Shown here: positions 1-8,254 of the stretch, piece after piece
Layout: each line of letters begins with the position of its first letter
Position numbering within the stretch: position 1 is the stretch's first letter
NCBI GenBank assembly: GCA_913062555.1
Contig: CAJXVU010000005.1
Span: forward strand, 62,001-126,000
DNA from: an uncultured Bacteroidota bacterium
GTDB taxonomy: Bacteria; Bacteroidota; Bacteroidia; Flavobacteriales; Flavobacteriaceae
Length of the DNA: 64,000 nucleotides
Reading direction: 5' to 3'
Made by a program: the position numbers and the translations under genes
The notes under the pieces: generated by a model
Told to the model about the DNA's origin: nothing
Databases searched by the model: none
Seen by the model: only the letters and a program-made list of their open reading frames with translations

Positions 1-148
1 AATCCGTAGCACAAAAAGAGAATGAGACACCGTAGATTCATGTATTTATTTTTATTGGTCACATACGACATCCATTTAATCATTTTTTGGGTATCAAGAT
101 TTAGTTATGAATGTTTCATAGTTGAAAAACGCAAAACAGTTGTAAGCT

Positions 149-2095
149 TTAAAACTTCCATATCGCATAAAATTGCCAGTAGTTAAAGTTGTCTTCAAAG
201 TTCATCACATAGCGCGCTCCCAAACTTGGGCCAATACGTGAAAATCCAGCAGTAGCCTCAATTAAAAACCCCTTTTTAAAATTTGTAAATGATTTGGAGG
301 TTTTGTTCGTTTCTGTTTCTTTATTAAACACAAAATCAGTTGTTAATCCTTCAAAATCTTCAATTAAAAGCGTTTGGTTATGTGCTTCGCTAATATTGAA
401 ATTGGATTGTATCCCAGCGCCAATTCCAATAAAATTGTTGAGATTATATCGGATTAATATTGGAACTTCCCAGTTAATATTAGTAAATTCTGTGGCATTG
501 GTTTTACGTTGAAGGTGTCTAAATCCTTGAACGCCATCTACTATTTGCTCACTTACACTACTTGTGGAATAGCTGTTAAAATTATTAACCAATTCTACCT
601 GCCAATACCATTTGTATGACTTATATGGAGAAACTGTTGCGCCAACAAAATAGCTTTTGGAATCTTCTAAATCAGGATAATAATTATAGCCGGTTTTTGC
701 ACCTATAGATATTCCAGGTAAAAATCGAGTGGTAGAATAATTAGTGATTATTGGTTCGTTTTTATCAAAAATTATTGCGGTTCTACTTTTTGTTTTCTTT
801 TTGTGAAAATCTTTGGTGAATTTGATACTGTATTTTACAAAGCCTTTTGTGGAGTCTTTTTCCTTTACATTTTTTTGATTAGTTCCGGGTAAATAAATGT
901 TTTTAAAAGTAAATATGGCTTGGGTATCTGTAAATGTGGTATCTAAACAGCTGTAATTTACAGGTTCTTTAGGGCAAATTTTACATTTCGGATACATGTC
1001 TAAAACTTTTAAAGTTGACTTATCTAACATTTCTGGAATGTCTGTTTCTAGTTTGATTGTTCGAGCTGGACCTTCACCATTATTTTGAAATTTTATTTTA
1101 TATTTTAAAGTTTTAAACCGCACGATCCTATAATTCATAAACGTTCCATTAGAAGACATTTTATTGGGGTCATGGGAGGTTACGATTTCCATCTCCATGT
1201 CTTTTATGTTATGATTGTCGTAATTATTATCTGGAACATAAACGCCTCTTACACCAATAATAGCACTCGTGTCTTTTAACATTTCAGGCGTCGTTTCTAA
1301 GGTGAAAAACACATTCCGTTCTTCTCCGGGACGCATATTATTAAACTCCAAAATATTGAAATTTTTATAATATGATTTGCTAGTTTCTAGCGTTAATGGC
1401 AAGTTTGTTTTCTCGGTGGAATCTTGAATTATTATAGGGTTTGAAATTGCAATATCGTTTGAGGCTAAATAGCTGTGGGAATCATTCAAATCAGGTGTAA
1501 ATGCCAAGGTGTTTTCAAAAACTTCTTTTTCGTCATGATGCGTTCTAATGTCTGAAATAGTAAAATTATCTGCCTTATATTTTAGCTCATTATAAAATAA
1601 AAACAGCTTTCCTTGAGTCACATAATCTTTGGGATTTTTATAGCTCATAATCACCACAATGTTTTCTTCGGGCATTGGCTCTCGATTGCGTTGCAAATTG
1701 AAGTTGTTAGTCATGGTAGCCTCATCATTATAGTCTTTAGATACGGAATTAACCGTTACTTTTTTAGGCCGAGTACTAGGAGGTTTTCCAATGTCATAAT
1801 TGTTAGTAGCCCAAAGTTTTATGTCGTAAGTACCTTTGCTTTTATAGATGTGTTTGGGTTTTTTTTCTTTGCTAAAATTCCCATCTCCAAATTCCCAATA
1901 ATACGAATAGAATGCTTTTGGAGCTCCTGCAATTTGGTTTAATGGAGGAGTTTCTGGGGTGAATTCGACTTCGTTACCTGTAGTTTTAAATATGATTGTT
2001 GCTGCTCTAGTAAGGGTGTCTGCTTGCTTTACTTGCTCTGCGAAAATTTGGAATGAAATCAGAAAGCAGAAAATATATAAAAGCGAATTTCTCAT
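149..2095 (-). CDS. PKD-domain protein with C-terminal barrel-like region
   Basis: The 648-residue protein begins with a Sec signal peptide (about residues 1-19, cut after a hydrophobic run ending FAE). A PKD domain follows at about 44-117 with the family hallmark WEFGDG at 67-72. The middle holds a stretch resembling DUF11-type extracellular repeats (around 'KFQNNGEGPARTIKLETDIP') and a short cysteine cluster, CKIC...C. From about 460 to the end the sequence is rich in alternating aromatic and glycine residues and ends in Trp-Lys-Phe, as outer-membrane barrels do. I infer a surface-exposed, barrel-anchored adhesin or binding protein. The upstream minus-strand gene ends in a terminator, so this gene should have its own promoter. 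The substrate is unknown. Confidence 0.75.
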   Translation of the reverse strand: MRNSLLYIFCFLISFQIFAEQVKQADTLTRAATIIFKTTGNEVEFTPETPPLNQIAGAPKAFYSYYWEFGDGNFSKEKKPKHIYKSKGTYDIKLWATNNYDIGKPPSTRPKKVTVNSVSKDYNDEATMTNNFNLQRNREPMPEENIVVIMSYKNPKDYVTQGKLFLFYNELKYKADNFTISDIRTHHDEKEVFENTLAFTPDLNDSHSYLASNDIAISNPIIIQDSTEKTNLPLTLETSKSYYKNFNILEFNNMRPGEERNVFFTLETTPEMLKDTSAIIGVRGVYVPDNNYDNHNIKDMEMEIVTSHDPNKMSSNGTFMNYRIVRFKTLKYKIKFQNNGEGPARTIKLETDIPEMLDKSTLKVLDMYPKCKICPKEPVNYSCLDTTFTDTQAIFTFKNIYLPGTNQKNVKEKDSTKGFVKYSIKFTKDFHKKKTKSRTAIIFDKNEPIITNYSTTRFLPGISIGAKTGYNYYPDLEDSKSYFVGATVSPYKSYKWYWQVELVNNFNSYSTSSVSEQIVDGVQGFRHLQRKTNATEFTNINWEVPILIRYNLNNFIGIGAGIQSNFNISEAHNQTLLIEDFEGLTTDFVFNKETETNKTSKSFTNFKKGFLIEATAGFSRIGPSLGARYVMNFEDNFNYWQFYAIWKF

Positions 2096-2124
2096 AATGT
2101 ATCGGGTTGCATGAATAAATATAC

Positions 2125-2155
2125 AAAAAAGCGGTGGCTTGGGAGGCCACCACTT
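2125..2155 (-). terminator. Rho-independent terminator after the lipoprotein pair
   Basis: Read on the minus strand, a 10-bp stem (AAGTGGTGGC / GCCACCGCTT, one G-U pair) with a 7-nt loop is followed by six T residues. It lies just after the stop of the lipoprotein gene ending at 2188 and before the PKD gene, so it separates the two transcripts. Confidence 0.8.
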
Positions 2156-2187
2156 CTTATAACATAAGTATAAAAGGTTAAGTATTA

Positions 2188-3165
2188 TTATGGTAAGCCA
2201 TTAATCAAGGCTGTAAGTTCGGCTTCGGTTGCAATTGCAGTTTCGCCATAGGTAAAGGTATATACCGCATTTGCTGATATGGTTACGGATTTAATTGCAT
2301 ACCTCCAGTTACCACTATCTTCTGTCGCAAATATGATATGACATTCCAAGCCCACAGGTATTTGTCCATAATGTTCGCTAAATAATCCGGTACCAGGGTC
2401 GTATGTGTCTAATTTGGCTAAACCAGTATCTTCGCCGTCATATGATAAATACACAGCACTATTGGTGTTGTCATAGTTTTCTGGAGCGCCAACTAGAATG
2501 GTTGTTTTTGGTCTTGGATCACTATAAAATTTATCTACATTACTCCATCCAAATTCATTAAAAAATGCGTAGTATGAACCGCCTTCGTTAAACAGTTCTC
2601 CACCTTGTGCACCATCTCGGCCTTTTTCGTCCCAAGCTAAGTCATCATTTTCGTCCAAAACACCATTCCATAGAGTCATCTCCGGATCATCACCACCAGT
2701 TAGATTAGTAGGAATTTGTAATTGAATACCACAGTTTGTAGCCAATGCATCTCCATTTTGGGTAGCTTCGATTAAAAACTCACCACCTGAGATTAGTAAT
2801 GCTCTGTCACCATTTGGTAATATGCCCATTGTTGGCTTATTTGTGGTGAACATTGTTCCTTTCTCAAAAAGTTCGATATACTTAATATCTACTTGTCCGG
2901 TAACGGCATCTCCATTTAAGGTTAAACAGTTTCCTTGGATTGTAATTGACACCCCTTTTTCTGAGGTAAAGGTTGCTGAGCCGTCCTCAGTGTTTAACTG
3001 AAAATTTTGTGTTAAATTATCTAAGGCGTCTTGCCTTATATCTGCAAATGCTTCTGCAGTGGGAGCCATAATAATCTGGTCTCCATTGTCGTCGTCTTTT
3101 GAACAGCTTACAAATGTTACTGCTGCAATTAATAATGTTCCTAAAATGTGTTTTAAATGTTTCAT
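2188..3165 (-). CDS. surface lipoprotein, tandem paralog 1
   Basis: The 325-residue protein has a lipoprotein signal peptide with the lipidated cysteine at residue 21 (TFVS-C) followed by SKDDDNGD. The acidic residues after the Cys resemble export signals that place Bacteroidetes lipoproteins on the cell surface. The N-terminal half (about 60-150) resembles a beta-rich domain seen in other Bacteroidetes lipoproteins, with the phrases TNKPTMG and LISGGEFLIEATQNG. The C-terminal half is nearly identical in many blocks to the neighbour at 3256-4227 (for example FSEHYGQIP and YSDPRPKTTIL). I know no function. It has its own promoter-like element at 3204-3236 and a terminator at 2125-2155. The pair is a tandem duplication next to an ECF sigma gene. 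Confidence 0.8.
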   Translation of the reverse strand: MKHLKHILGTLLIAAVTFVSCSKDDDNGDQIIMAPTAEAFADIRQDALDNLTQNFQLNTEDGSATFTSEKGVSITIQGNCLTLNGDAVTGQVDIKYIELFEKGTMFTTNKPTMGILPNGDRALLISGGEFLIEATQNGDALATNCGIQLQIPTNLTGGDDPEMTLWNGVLDENDDLAWDEKGRDGAQGGELFNEGGSYYAFFNEFGWSNVDKFYSDPRPKTTILVGAPENYDNTNSAVYLSYDGEDTGLAKLDTYDPGTGLFSEHYGQIPVGLECHIIFATEDSGNWRYAIKSVTISANAVYTFTYGETAIATEAELTALINGLP

Positions 3166-3203
3166 GGTTTTAATTTTAAATTAATAATTTTAAGTAGTTA
3201 TAT

Positions 3204-3236
3204 CTTTATATACATCGGGGACTAAAATTGTTACCC
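3204..3236 (-). promoter_or_regulatory. bipartite ECF-type promoter of lipoprotein paralog 1
   Basis: On the minus strand GGGTAACAATT (complement of 3226-3236) is followed after exactly 14 nt by ATATAAAG (complement of 3204-3211), 38 nt before the start codon. The same arrangement precedes the second paralog, although the 14-nt spacers differ. The GTAAC core resembles -35 boxes of ECF sigma factors and differs from the housekeeping TTG/TAnnTTTG form. Recognition by the sigma factor at 4365 is inferred. Confidence 0.6.
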
Positions 3237-3255
3237 TATGTTCTAAATAAATTAG

Positions 3256-4227
3256 TTATGGTAAGGCATTAATTAGTGCAGTCAAACCTGCTTCTGAGAT
3301 GATGGATGTCTCCCCTATTGTAAATGTGATGACCCCACCTTCAACAATAGTTACCGCTTTGATAGCATATCTCCAGTCACCATTGTCTTCTGTTACAAAA
3401 ATCACATGGCACTCTAGTCCTATAGGAATTTGACCATAATGTTCGCTAAATAATCCAGCCGCATAAGTGTCCAGTCCAGCTAAGCCTGTATCTTCACCAT
3501 CGTATGATAAATACACGGCACTGTTGGAATAATCATAACCATCTGGGGCCTGAGCTAAAATTGTTGTTTTTGGTCTTGGGTCACTGTAAAAGCGATCTAC
3601 ATTTGACCATCCAAATTGTTGTAGAAAGGCATAGTATTGTCCGTCACCTTCGGTAAAAACACCACCTTGACCAGTGACATCTTCAGCTTTACCCCAAGTT
3701 AAATTATCGTCTTCATCGATGCGACCGTCCCAAAGTAACATGTCGTTATCTGGTCCTCCTGTTAAAGCAGTAGGTATAATAAGTTGTATCGCACAGGTTG
3801 TTTCTAAAATTTGTCCATTCTGGGAGGCTTCAATTAGAAATTCCCCAGCCGAAATTAGCAATGCTTTATCACCATTTGGTAATGCTCCCATCGTTGGTTT
3901 GTTTGTAGAAAGCATATTCCCTTTTTCAAAAAGTTCGATATATTTAATATCTACTTGACCTGTAACGCTGTTTCCATTTAAGGTTAAACATGTTCCTTGA
4001 ATTGTCATCGACACTCCATTATTTGAAGTAAATGTTGTTGCGCCATCTTCAGCGTTAAGGCTGTATTCCTGTGTTAAGGCATCAAGAGCATCTTGTTTTA
4101 AATTTGCAAAATCTTGTGCCGTGGGTACTGGAGTAATAATAATATCTCCATCATCCTCTTTTGTGCAACTTGTAACTATTAAAGCTGTAATTAAAAGTGT
4201 TCCTAAAAGTGTTTTTAAATGTTTCAT
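3256..4227 (-). CDS. surface lipoprotein, tandem paralog 2
   Basis: The 323-residue protein is a close paralog of the gene at 2188-3165, colinear over its whole length. The signal peptide ends VTS-C with the lipid cysteine at residue 21, followed by TKEDDGD. Shared blocks include NKPTMG, LISAGEFLIEASQNG, YSDPRPKTTIL, SAVYLSYDGEDTGLA and FSEHYGQIP. The main differences lie in the linker after the signal peptide and in the segment around residues 165-195. No terminator separates it from paralog 1, but paralog 1 has its own promoter-like element, so both independent and read-through transcription are possible. It is divergent from the ECF sigma gene at 4365. The function is unknown. Confidence 0.8.
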   Translation of the reverse strand: MKHLKTLLGTLLITALIVTSCTKEDDGDIIITPVPTAQDFANLKQDALDALTQEYSLNAEDGATTFTSNNGVSMTIQGTCLTLNGNSVTGQVDIKYIELFEKGNMLSTNKPTMGALPNGDKALLISAGEFLIEASQNGQILETTCAIQLIIPTALTGGPDNDMLLWDGRIDEDDNLTWGKAEDVTGQGGVFTEGDGQYYAFLQQFGWSNVDRFYSDPRPKTTILAQAPDGYDYSNSAVYLSYDGEDTGLAGLDTYAAGLFSEHYGQIPIGLECHVIFVTEDNGDWRYAIKAVTIVEGGVITFTIGETSIISEAGLTALINALP

Positions 4228-4286
4228 AATTTCTATGTGTTTAATTTAGTTATGCTTTTTTGTAAACTTTTTTTTTGTGTTTACAG

Positions 4287-4319
4287 CCTTATATCAGAAT
4301 GCTTTAGGAATTGTTACCC
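4287..4319 (-). promoter_or_regulatory. bipartite ECF-type promoter of lipoprotein paralog 2
   Basis: The minus strand carries GGGTAACAATT (complement of 4309-4319), 14 nt of unrelated spacer, then ATATAAGG (complement of 4287-4294), 59 nt before the start codon. The 11-bp upstream box is identical to that of paralog 1 and the spacing is the same. It sits in the divergent region shared with the ECF sigma gene. Confidence 0.6.
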
Positions 4320-4364
4320 AAGTATTTGAAAGTTTTTTTATTTTAGTAGTGTATAAAAGGGATT

Positions 4365-4946
4365 ATGGCTGATAAAAAAATACACGAAGACCAGAAATAT
4401 ATAGAAGGATTACTTCAAAACAATTCATTTATTATACAAGCTGTATACGATAAATTTGTGCCTAAAGTCATTAATTACATTAAGCAGAATAGTGGAAGTG
4501 AGGCTAGTGCTCAAGATATTATTCAGGAGACACTAATAACAATTTACAATCAAGCAAAAGAGAAAAACCTACAACTTACCTGTCCTTTTGATGCCTATTT
4601 CTTTTTACTGTGTAAGCGTAAATGGTTAAACGAATTAAAAAAAACAAATTCTAAAGAGGTAACAATTAATGAAGCAGTCTTATCTAAAGATGACAATGCT
4701 TTAGAACTAGCTGACGAAACGGAGTTATTTGAAGACAAACAACAATTGTTTAATCAAATGTTTCAACAATTAGGAACTGCATGTAAAGATTTGCTTAAAG
4801 CGACTTTTAAAATAAAATCAATGGAAGAAGTGGCAAAAAGTTTAGGCGTAACTTATGCCTATGCCCGAAAAAAGAAATCTTTATGTATAGGGAAGTTAAC
4901 TGAGTTGGTTCAAGCGTCACCAAAGTATAACCAACTTTATAATTAA
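4365..4946 (+). CDS. ECF-family RNA polymerase sigma factor
   Basis: The protein has 193 residues, the usual size for an ECF (sigma-70 family group 4) factor. Region 2 is at about 25-90 (VYDKFVPKVINYIKQ, then the region 2.2-like SAQDIIQETLITIYNQA and the region 2.4-like FFLLCKRKWLNELKK). Region 4 is at about 130-185, with the helix-turn-helix MEEVAKSLGVTYAYARKKKSLCIGKL. It would direct polymerase to a dedicated promoter set. It is followed after 4 nt by a membrane protein that looks like its anti-sigma factor, and is divergent from two lipoprotein genes that share an ECF-like promoter. I did not find that same element upstream of this gene, so self-activation is not supported. Confidence 0.88.
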   Translation: MADKKIHEDQKYIEGLLQNNSFIIQAVYDKFVPKVINYIKQNSGSEASAQDIIQETLITIYNQAKEKNLQLTCPFDAYFFLLCKRKWLNELKKTNSKEVTINEAVLSKDDNALELADETELFEDKQQLFNQMFQQLGTACKDLLKATFKIKSMEEVAKSLGVTYAYARKKKSLCIGKLTELVQASPKYNQLYN

Positions 4947-4950
4947 CACT

Positions 4951-5685
4951 ATGAATGATCAAGACTACATATTATTTGAAGGCTATATCTCTAAAACACT
5001 TGCTGTTGAAGAACGCGTCGATTTTGAGAATAGATTGATTAGTGATGAAGCTTTCAATCAGGCATTTATTACCTATAAAGATCTCAACGTATTTTTAGAG
5101 CAAAAGTTTGAAAATGAGAACGCATCAATTGCCTTTAAAGATAATTTGGACACCATATCTAAGGCCTATTTCAAAACAGAAAGCAAGACAACAAAAGGCG
5201 TTCACTTTGCCCCATGGAAATATGCAATTGCAGCAAGTGTCGCCCTGTTGATGGGATACTTTTTGTTTAATAATTTTTCAGACCCATCATATAACGATTT
5301 TTCAAATCACGATAGTATAAGTTTGATTGAAAGAGGGACGCAAGTAACGGCTGTTAAAACTGCTGAAACTTCATTTAATACTAAAGATTATATAGCAGCA
5401 GATATTGCATTTGATGCTTTACTACAAATAGATAGCACGAATGCGGAGTATCAATTCTATAAAGCAATTGCTAATATTGAACTGGATAAATTTGAAGAGG
5501 CAGAAGGCTTATTGCATATCTTAAAATCGGGTCAATCTATATTTAATCAAAAGGCAGTGTGGTATTTGGCTCTGAGCAAGTTAAAGCAGAAAGATTATGA
5601 GGCTTGTATCGTGATTTTAAATACAATAACTGAGGAGGCCGAAGATTATAAGCAAGCACAGAAACTATTAAAAAAATTAGATTAA
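4951..5685 (+). CDS. anti-sigma-factor-like membrane protein with TPR domain
   Basis: The protein has 244 residues. The N-terminal part (1-85) is soluble and polar, with the phrase YLSKTLAVEERVDFENRL-like (EGYISKTLAVEERVDFE) that is common in Bacteroidetes proteins encoded after ECF sigma genes. One membrane segment lies at about 90-107. The periplasmic part (about 140-244) carries TPR-like helices (FNTKDYIAADIAFDALLQID, YKAIANIELDKFEEAEGLL, LSKLKQKDYEACIVIL). No zinc-binding HxxxCxxC anti-sigma motif is present. The 4-nt gap to the sigma gene means translational coupling is likely. I infer that the N-terminal part holds the sigma factor and the TPR part senses the periplasm. Confidence 0.65.
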   Translation: MNDQDYILFEGYISKTLAVEERVDFENRLISDEAFNQAFITYKDLNVFLEQKFENENASIAFKDNLDTISKAYFKTESKTTKGVHFAPWKYAIAASVALLMGYFLFNNFSDPSYNDFSNHDSISLIERGTQVTAVKTAETSFNTKDYIAADIAFDALLQIDSTNAEYQFYKAIANIELDKFEEAEGLLHILKSGQSIFNQKAVWYLALSKLKQKDYEACIVILNTITEEAEDYKQAQKLLKKLD

Positions 5686-5873
5686 CGATTCAATTTTTTT
5701 AATAGTCTTTCTGTTTTAATTTATACTAAAACTTAGAAAAGAATGGGTATCCTAATCTTAATTCGATCTTTTGTTTGCTTCTGATTTTCCTAAATGGAAA
5801 TTCATCAGAATTAATTAAGTTAGTCTTCAGACGGGAAATTCTAACCTGTAGCCGTATTTCAGGACAAGACATA

Positions 5874-5945
5874 ATGAAAAACCTAATTACCATACTAATA
5901 TTTATAGCTATCTTAGCTTTTAACGAAATTGCCACTATTACCTAA
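5874..5945 (+). CDS. possible 23-residue hydrophobic leader peptide
   Basis: An ATG at 5874 opens a 23-codon frame starting MKNLITILIFIAILAF and ending at a TAA 17 nt before the AraC-type regulator gene. The composition is Lys near the start followed by a run of Ile, Leu, Phe and Ala, as in a lone signal or membrane peptide. It could be a small membrane peptide, a leader controlling the regulator, or chance. Nothing else supports it. Confidence 0.25.
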   Translation: MKNLITILIFIAILAFNEIATIT

Positions 5946-5962
5946 ACAACTACTTTTAACGG

Positions 5963-7072
5963 ATGGATACCAGTCTGATTTCTTATCTCTCTTTTCTTAT
6001 AGCCTTCCAACTATTATTTGTTGGCATCTTCTTAATTACTCATAAAAAAGGAAACCGTCGCAACAACATGCTGCTTAGTACTGTGTTTTTTATGATTGCT
6101 TGGAATATGGGAGACCTCACCTTACAAATGAATGGGGTCTTTCTTAATTGGGAATTCCTACAACATATCGATGATGGTTTTTTGTTTGTCTATGGCCCCA
6201 TATTTTATCTATACGCCCAAGGTGTCATTTTTAGAGATTTCAAATTATCGAATCAAAACTTGCTGCATCTCGTGCCTTATCTATCGCTTACTATTTTAGC
6301 ACTATCGTTAAATTACCTTGTCCCTAAACTTTCAGAAGAAATCATAATGAACGATTTGCCTTGGCAGTTCTATTTGATAAACGCATTAATGTATACCCAC
6401 TTTTTTGTTTATCTAGGGCTGACTTATAAATCTCTTCGGAAGTATCGTGAAATTATTAAGAACAAATATTCTCAAATAGATAAAATTAATCTAGATTGGC
6501 TTAGTTTCACTTTGAATACTTTTGGTCTAATCGCTTTTATATCTCTGATTCAAAATTTTATAGTCTTGGCAGATAATAGAGCTGTATTTATGGGAACCTT
6601 AGTTCTTTTGCTCATTTTTATTTTTTACTTCGTGAATAAAGTGATCCTTAAAGCACTCCGGCAACCAGAAATTTTTGCAGGAATTGCTCAAAATGAGACA
6701 GTCAAATACTTGGGGTCTAATTTGACACCAGATCAAATTGTAGAATATAAGAAGCAAATGGTGACTTTGCTTGAAACTGAAAAATCCTTCTTAAACCCTC
6801 AAGTAAGCCTTGCCGATTTGTCTGAAGCACTATCGGTATCTACAAAGCAGTTGTCTCAGGTAATCAATCAATCGTTTAACAAAAGTTTTTTCGATTTCAT
6901 TAATTCATACAGAATACAGGAAGTTCAACAAATATTGAAGGAATCTAAGGATGATAAACTAACCGTTCTCGAGGCAATGTATCAGGCTGGGTTCAACTCC
7001 AAATCTTCTTTTAATACAGCCTTCAAAAAAGAAACAGGACTTACACCTACCGAATTCCGAAAAATGATTTAA
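5963..7072 (+). CDS. membrane-anchored AraC-family transcriptional regulator
   Basis: The protein has 369 residues. The N-terminal 230 residues contain about seven hydrophobic segments (for example SYLSFLIAFQLLFVGIFLI, LVPYLSLTILALSLNYLV and VLLLIFIFYFVNKVIL), a membrane sensor layout common in Bacteroidetes regulators. A cytoplasmic C-terminal AraC-type domain (about 265-368) follows, with two helix-turn-helix elements: SLADLSEALSVSTKQLSQVINQ and the second ending AGFNSKSSFNTAFKKETGLTPTEFRK, the typical AraC signature. The next gene on the same strand, 83 nt away, encodes a CPBP intramembrane protease and is a plausible target. The inducing signal is unknown. Confidence 0.85.
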   Translation: MDTSLISYLSFLIAFQLLFVGIFLITHKKGNRRNNMLLSTVFFMIAWNMGDLTLQMNGVFLNWEFLQHIDDGFLFVYGPIFYLYAQGVIFRDFKLSNQNLLHLVPYLSLTILALSLNYLVPKLSEEIIMNDLPWQFYLINALMYTHFFVYLGLTYKSLRKYREIIKNKYSQIDKINLDWLSFTLNTFGLIAFISLIQNFIVLADNRAVFMGTLVLLLIFIFYFVNKVILKALRQPEIFAGIAQNETVKYLGSNLTPDQIVEYKKQMVTLLETEKSFLNPQVSLADLSEALSVSTKQLSQVINQSFNKSFFDFINSYRIQEVQQILKESKDDKLTVLEAMYQAGFNSKSSFNTAFKKETGLTPTEFRKMI

Positions 7073-7155
7073 CAAATGCGTTCGACATCCTGATATCGGT
7101 CTGTTGTGATTAAAATAGTTGATATACTTGCTGTATCATTTTAAAACTAAAAATT

Positions 7156-8040
7156 ATGCAGCAATCAAAAACTTCAAATTATCCTTCAAATGCTTTCGGA
7201 CGCTTTTGGATGAAAGTACCCTTGGTAGTTCGATCAATATTAATCGGTTTTGGGGTCAGCACTATAGGTGTTAGCACTTGGGTCGTTATAGCAAATTTCA
7301 TTCCTGGCCCGTGGTCTGTGTTGCTTTTGGCTACTTTTCTTATTTTTTATTTAATGTATTTCAGTGGTAAATGGAAGCCTTCTAGCACACAAGCGATCCG
7401 CCGTTTTTGTATACGACAAACCAAACTGAAAAGACCTGTATGGATTTGGGGGTTGATATCGGCTTTTTTAATATTCATAATTGTCAATGCTAGCTTCATG
7501 TTAACATTTCGCTTTGTTGAATTTCAACCCGAAATATTTAAAAACTTGAGTTTCTTAAATAATCTCCCAGGAATGCAGGCCTGGTCAATTATCATTGGGA
7601 TATCAGTGACAGCAGGAATATGCGAAGAAATTGGATATCGAGGATATCTGCAAAAACCGCTAGAGCATAAATATGGCGCCATTGTGGCCGTTTCTATTTC
7701 CTCTATAATCTTCATTGTTATTCATCTACATCAGGAATGGTTGGCTAGCATTATCGTGCCAGTCATTCCTATTTCCTTCATGATTGGTTATCTGGCATAT
7801 GCTACTAATTCACTTATTCCAGGTATTATTGCCCATGTCTCTTTTGATATTATCCTGTCATCATATTGGTGGTCAGATGTTATTGGCACATTTGAACGCA
7901 AGCCTATAAGCATGACAGGTGTGGATAATCATTTTATCGTTACCACCTTGGTGGTTCTTCTATCAACTGTGTTATTCATTGTTGCCATCAGGAAATTATT
8001 AAAACTGAAAAATGTATCTCACCAACAAACTATGGTTTGA
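7156..8040 (+). CDS. CPBP (Abi/CAAX-type) intramembrane protease
   Basis: The protein has 294 residues with about seven to eight membrane segments. The CPBP catalytic motifs are visible: EExxxR at residues 157-162 (CEEIGYRGYLQ), a histidine pair at 190 and 192 (IHLHQEW), and HxxxD at 227-231 (AHVSFD). The family contains glutamate-type intramembrane proteases related to CAAX prenyl endopeptidases, and some members give bacteriocin self-immunity or process membrane peptides. The gene follows a membrane-bound AraC regulator on the same strand, so regulated expression is likely. The substrate cannot be read from the sequence. The 214 bp that follow (8041-8254) hold only the promoter of the next gene. 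Confidence 0.85.
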   Translation: MQQSKTSNYPSNAFGRFWMKVPLVVRSILIGFGVSTIGVSTWVVIANFIPGPWSVLLLATFLIFYLMYFSGKWKPSSTQAIRRFCIRQTKLKRPVWIWGLISAFLIFIIVNASFMLTFRFVEFQPEIFKNLSFLNNLPGMQAWSIIIGISVTAGICEEIGYRGYLQKPLEHKYGAIVAVSISSIIFIVIHLHQEWLASIIVPVIPISFMIGYLAYATNSLIPGIIAHVSFDIILSSYWWSDVIGTFERKPISMTGVDNHFIVTTLVVLLSTVLFIVAIRKLLKLKNVSHQQTMV

Positions 8041-8218
8041 AGAGACCTATCTAATTTTGTATAATAGAATTGAATATTATAAGATTAATACGCTGTCTAA
8101 CAAAGAACGGAGATAAAAAATAGCATACGTAATGGCGGTTTTGGCCAAAATTAAAAGTTAGATTCCTTTATAGCCACTTCTACGACCTATTCAAATCGTA
8201 GCTCATTTGTGATTTCAA

Positions 8219-8250
8219 TTGGTAAAAATGGTATTAGATGTGTATTTTTG
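8219..8250 (+). promoter_or_regulatory. TTG / TAnnTTTG promoter of the TatD gene
   Basis: TTG at 8219-8221, a 21-nt spacer and TATTTTTG at 8243-8250 fit the Bacteroidetes primary-sigma consensus. The start codon is only 4 nt downstream, so the transcript should be leaderless or nearly so. Confidence 0.6.
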
Positions 8251-8254
8251 AAGC

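Noticed and set aside
5726-5935. 69-codon minus-strand open frame between the anti-sigma-like and AraC genes
   Set aside because: It has no recognisable motif, a low-complexity basic composition, and lies across the 5' region of the AraC regulator. Nothing supports translation.
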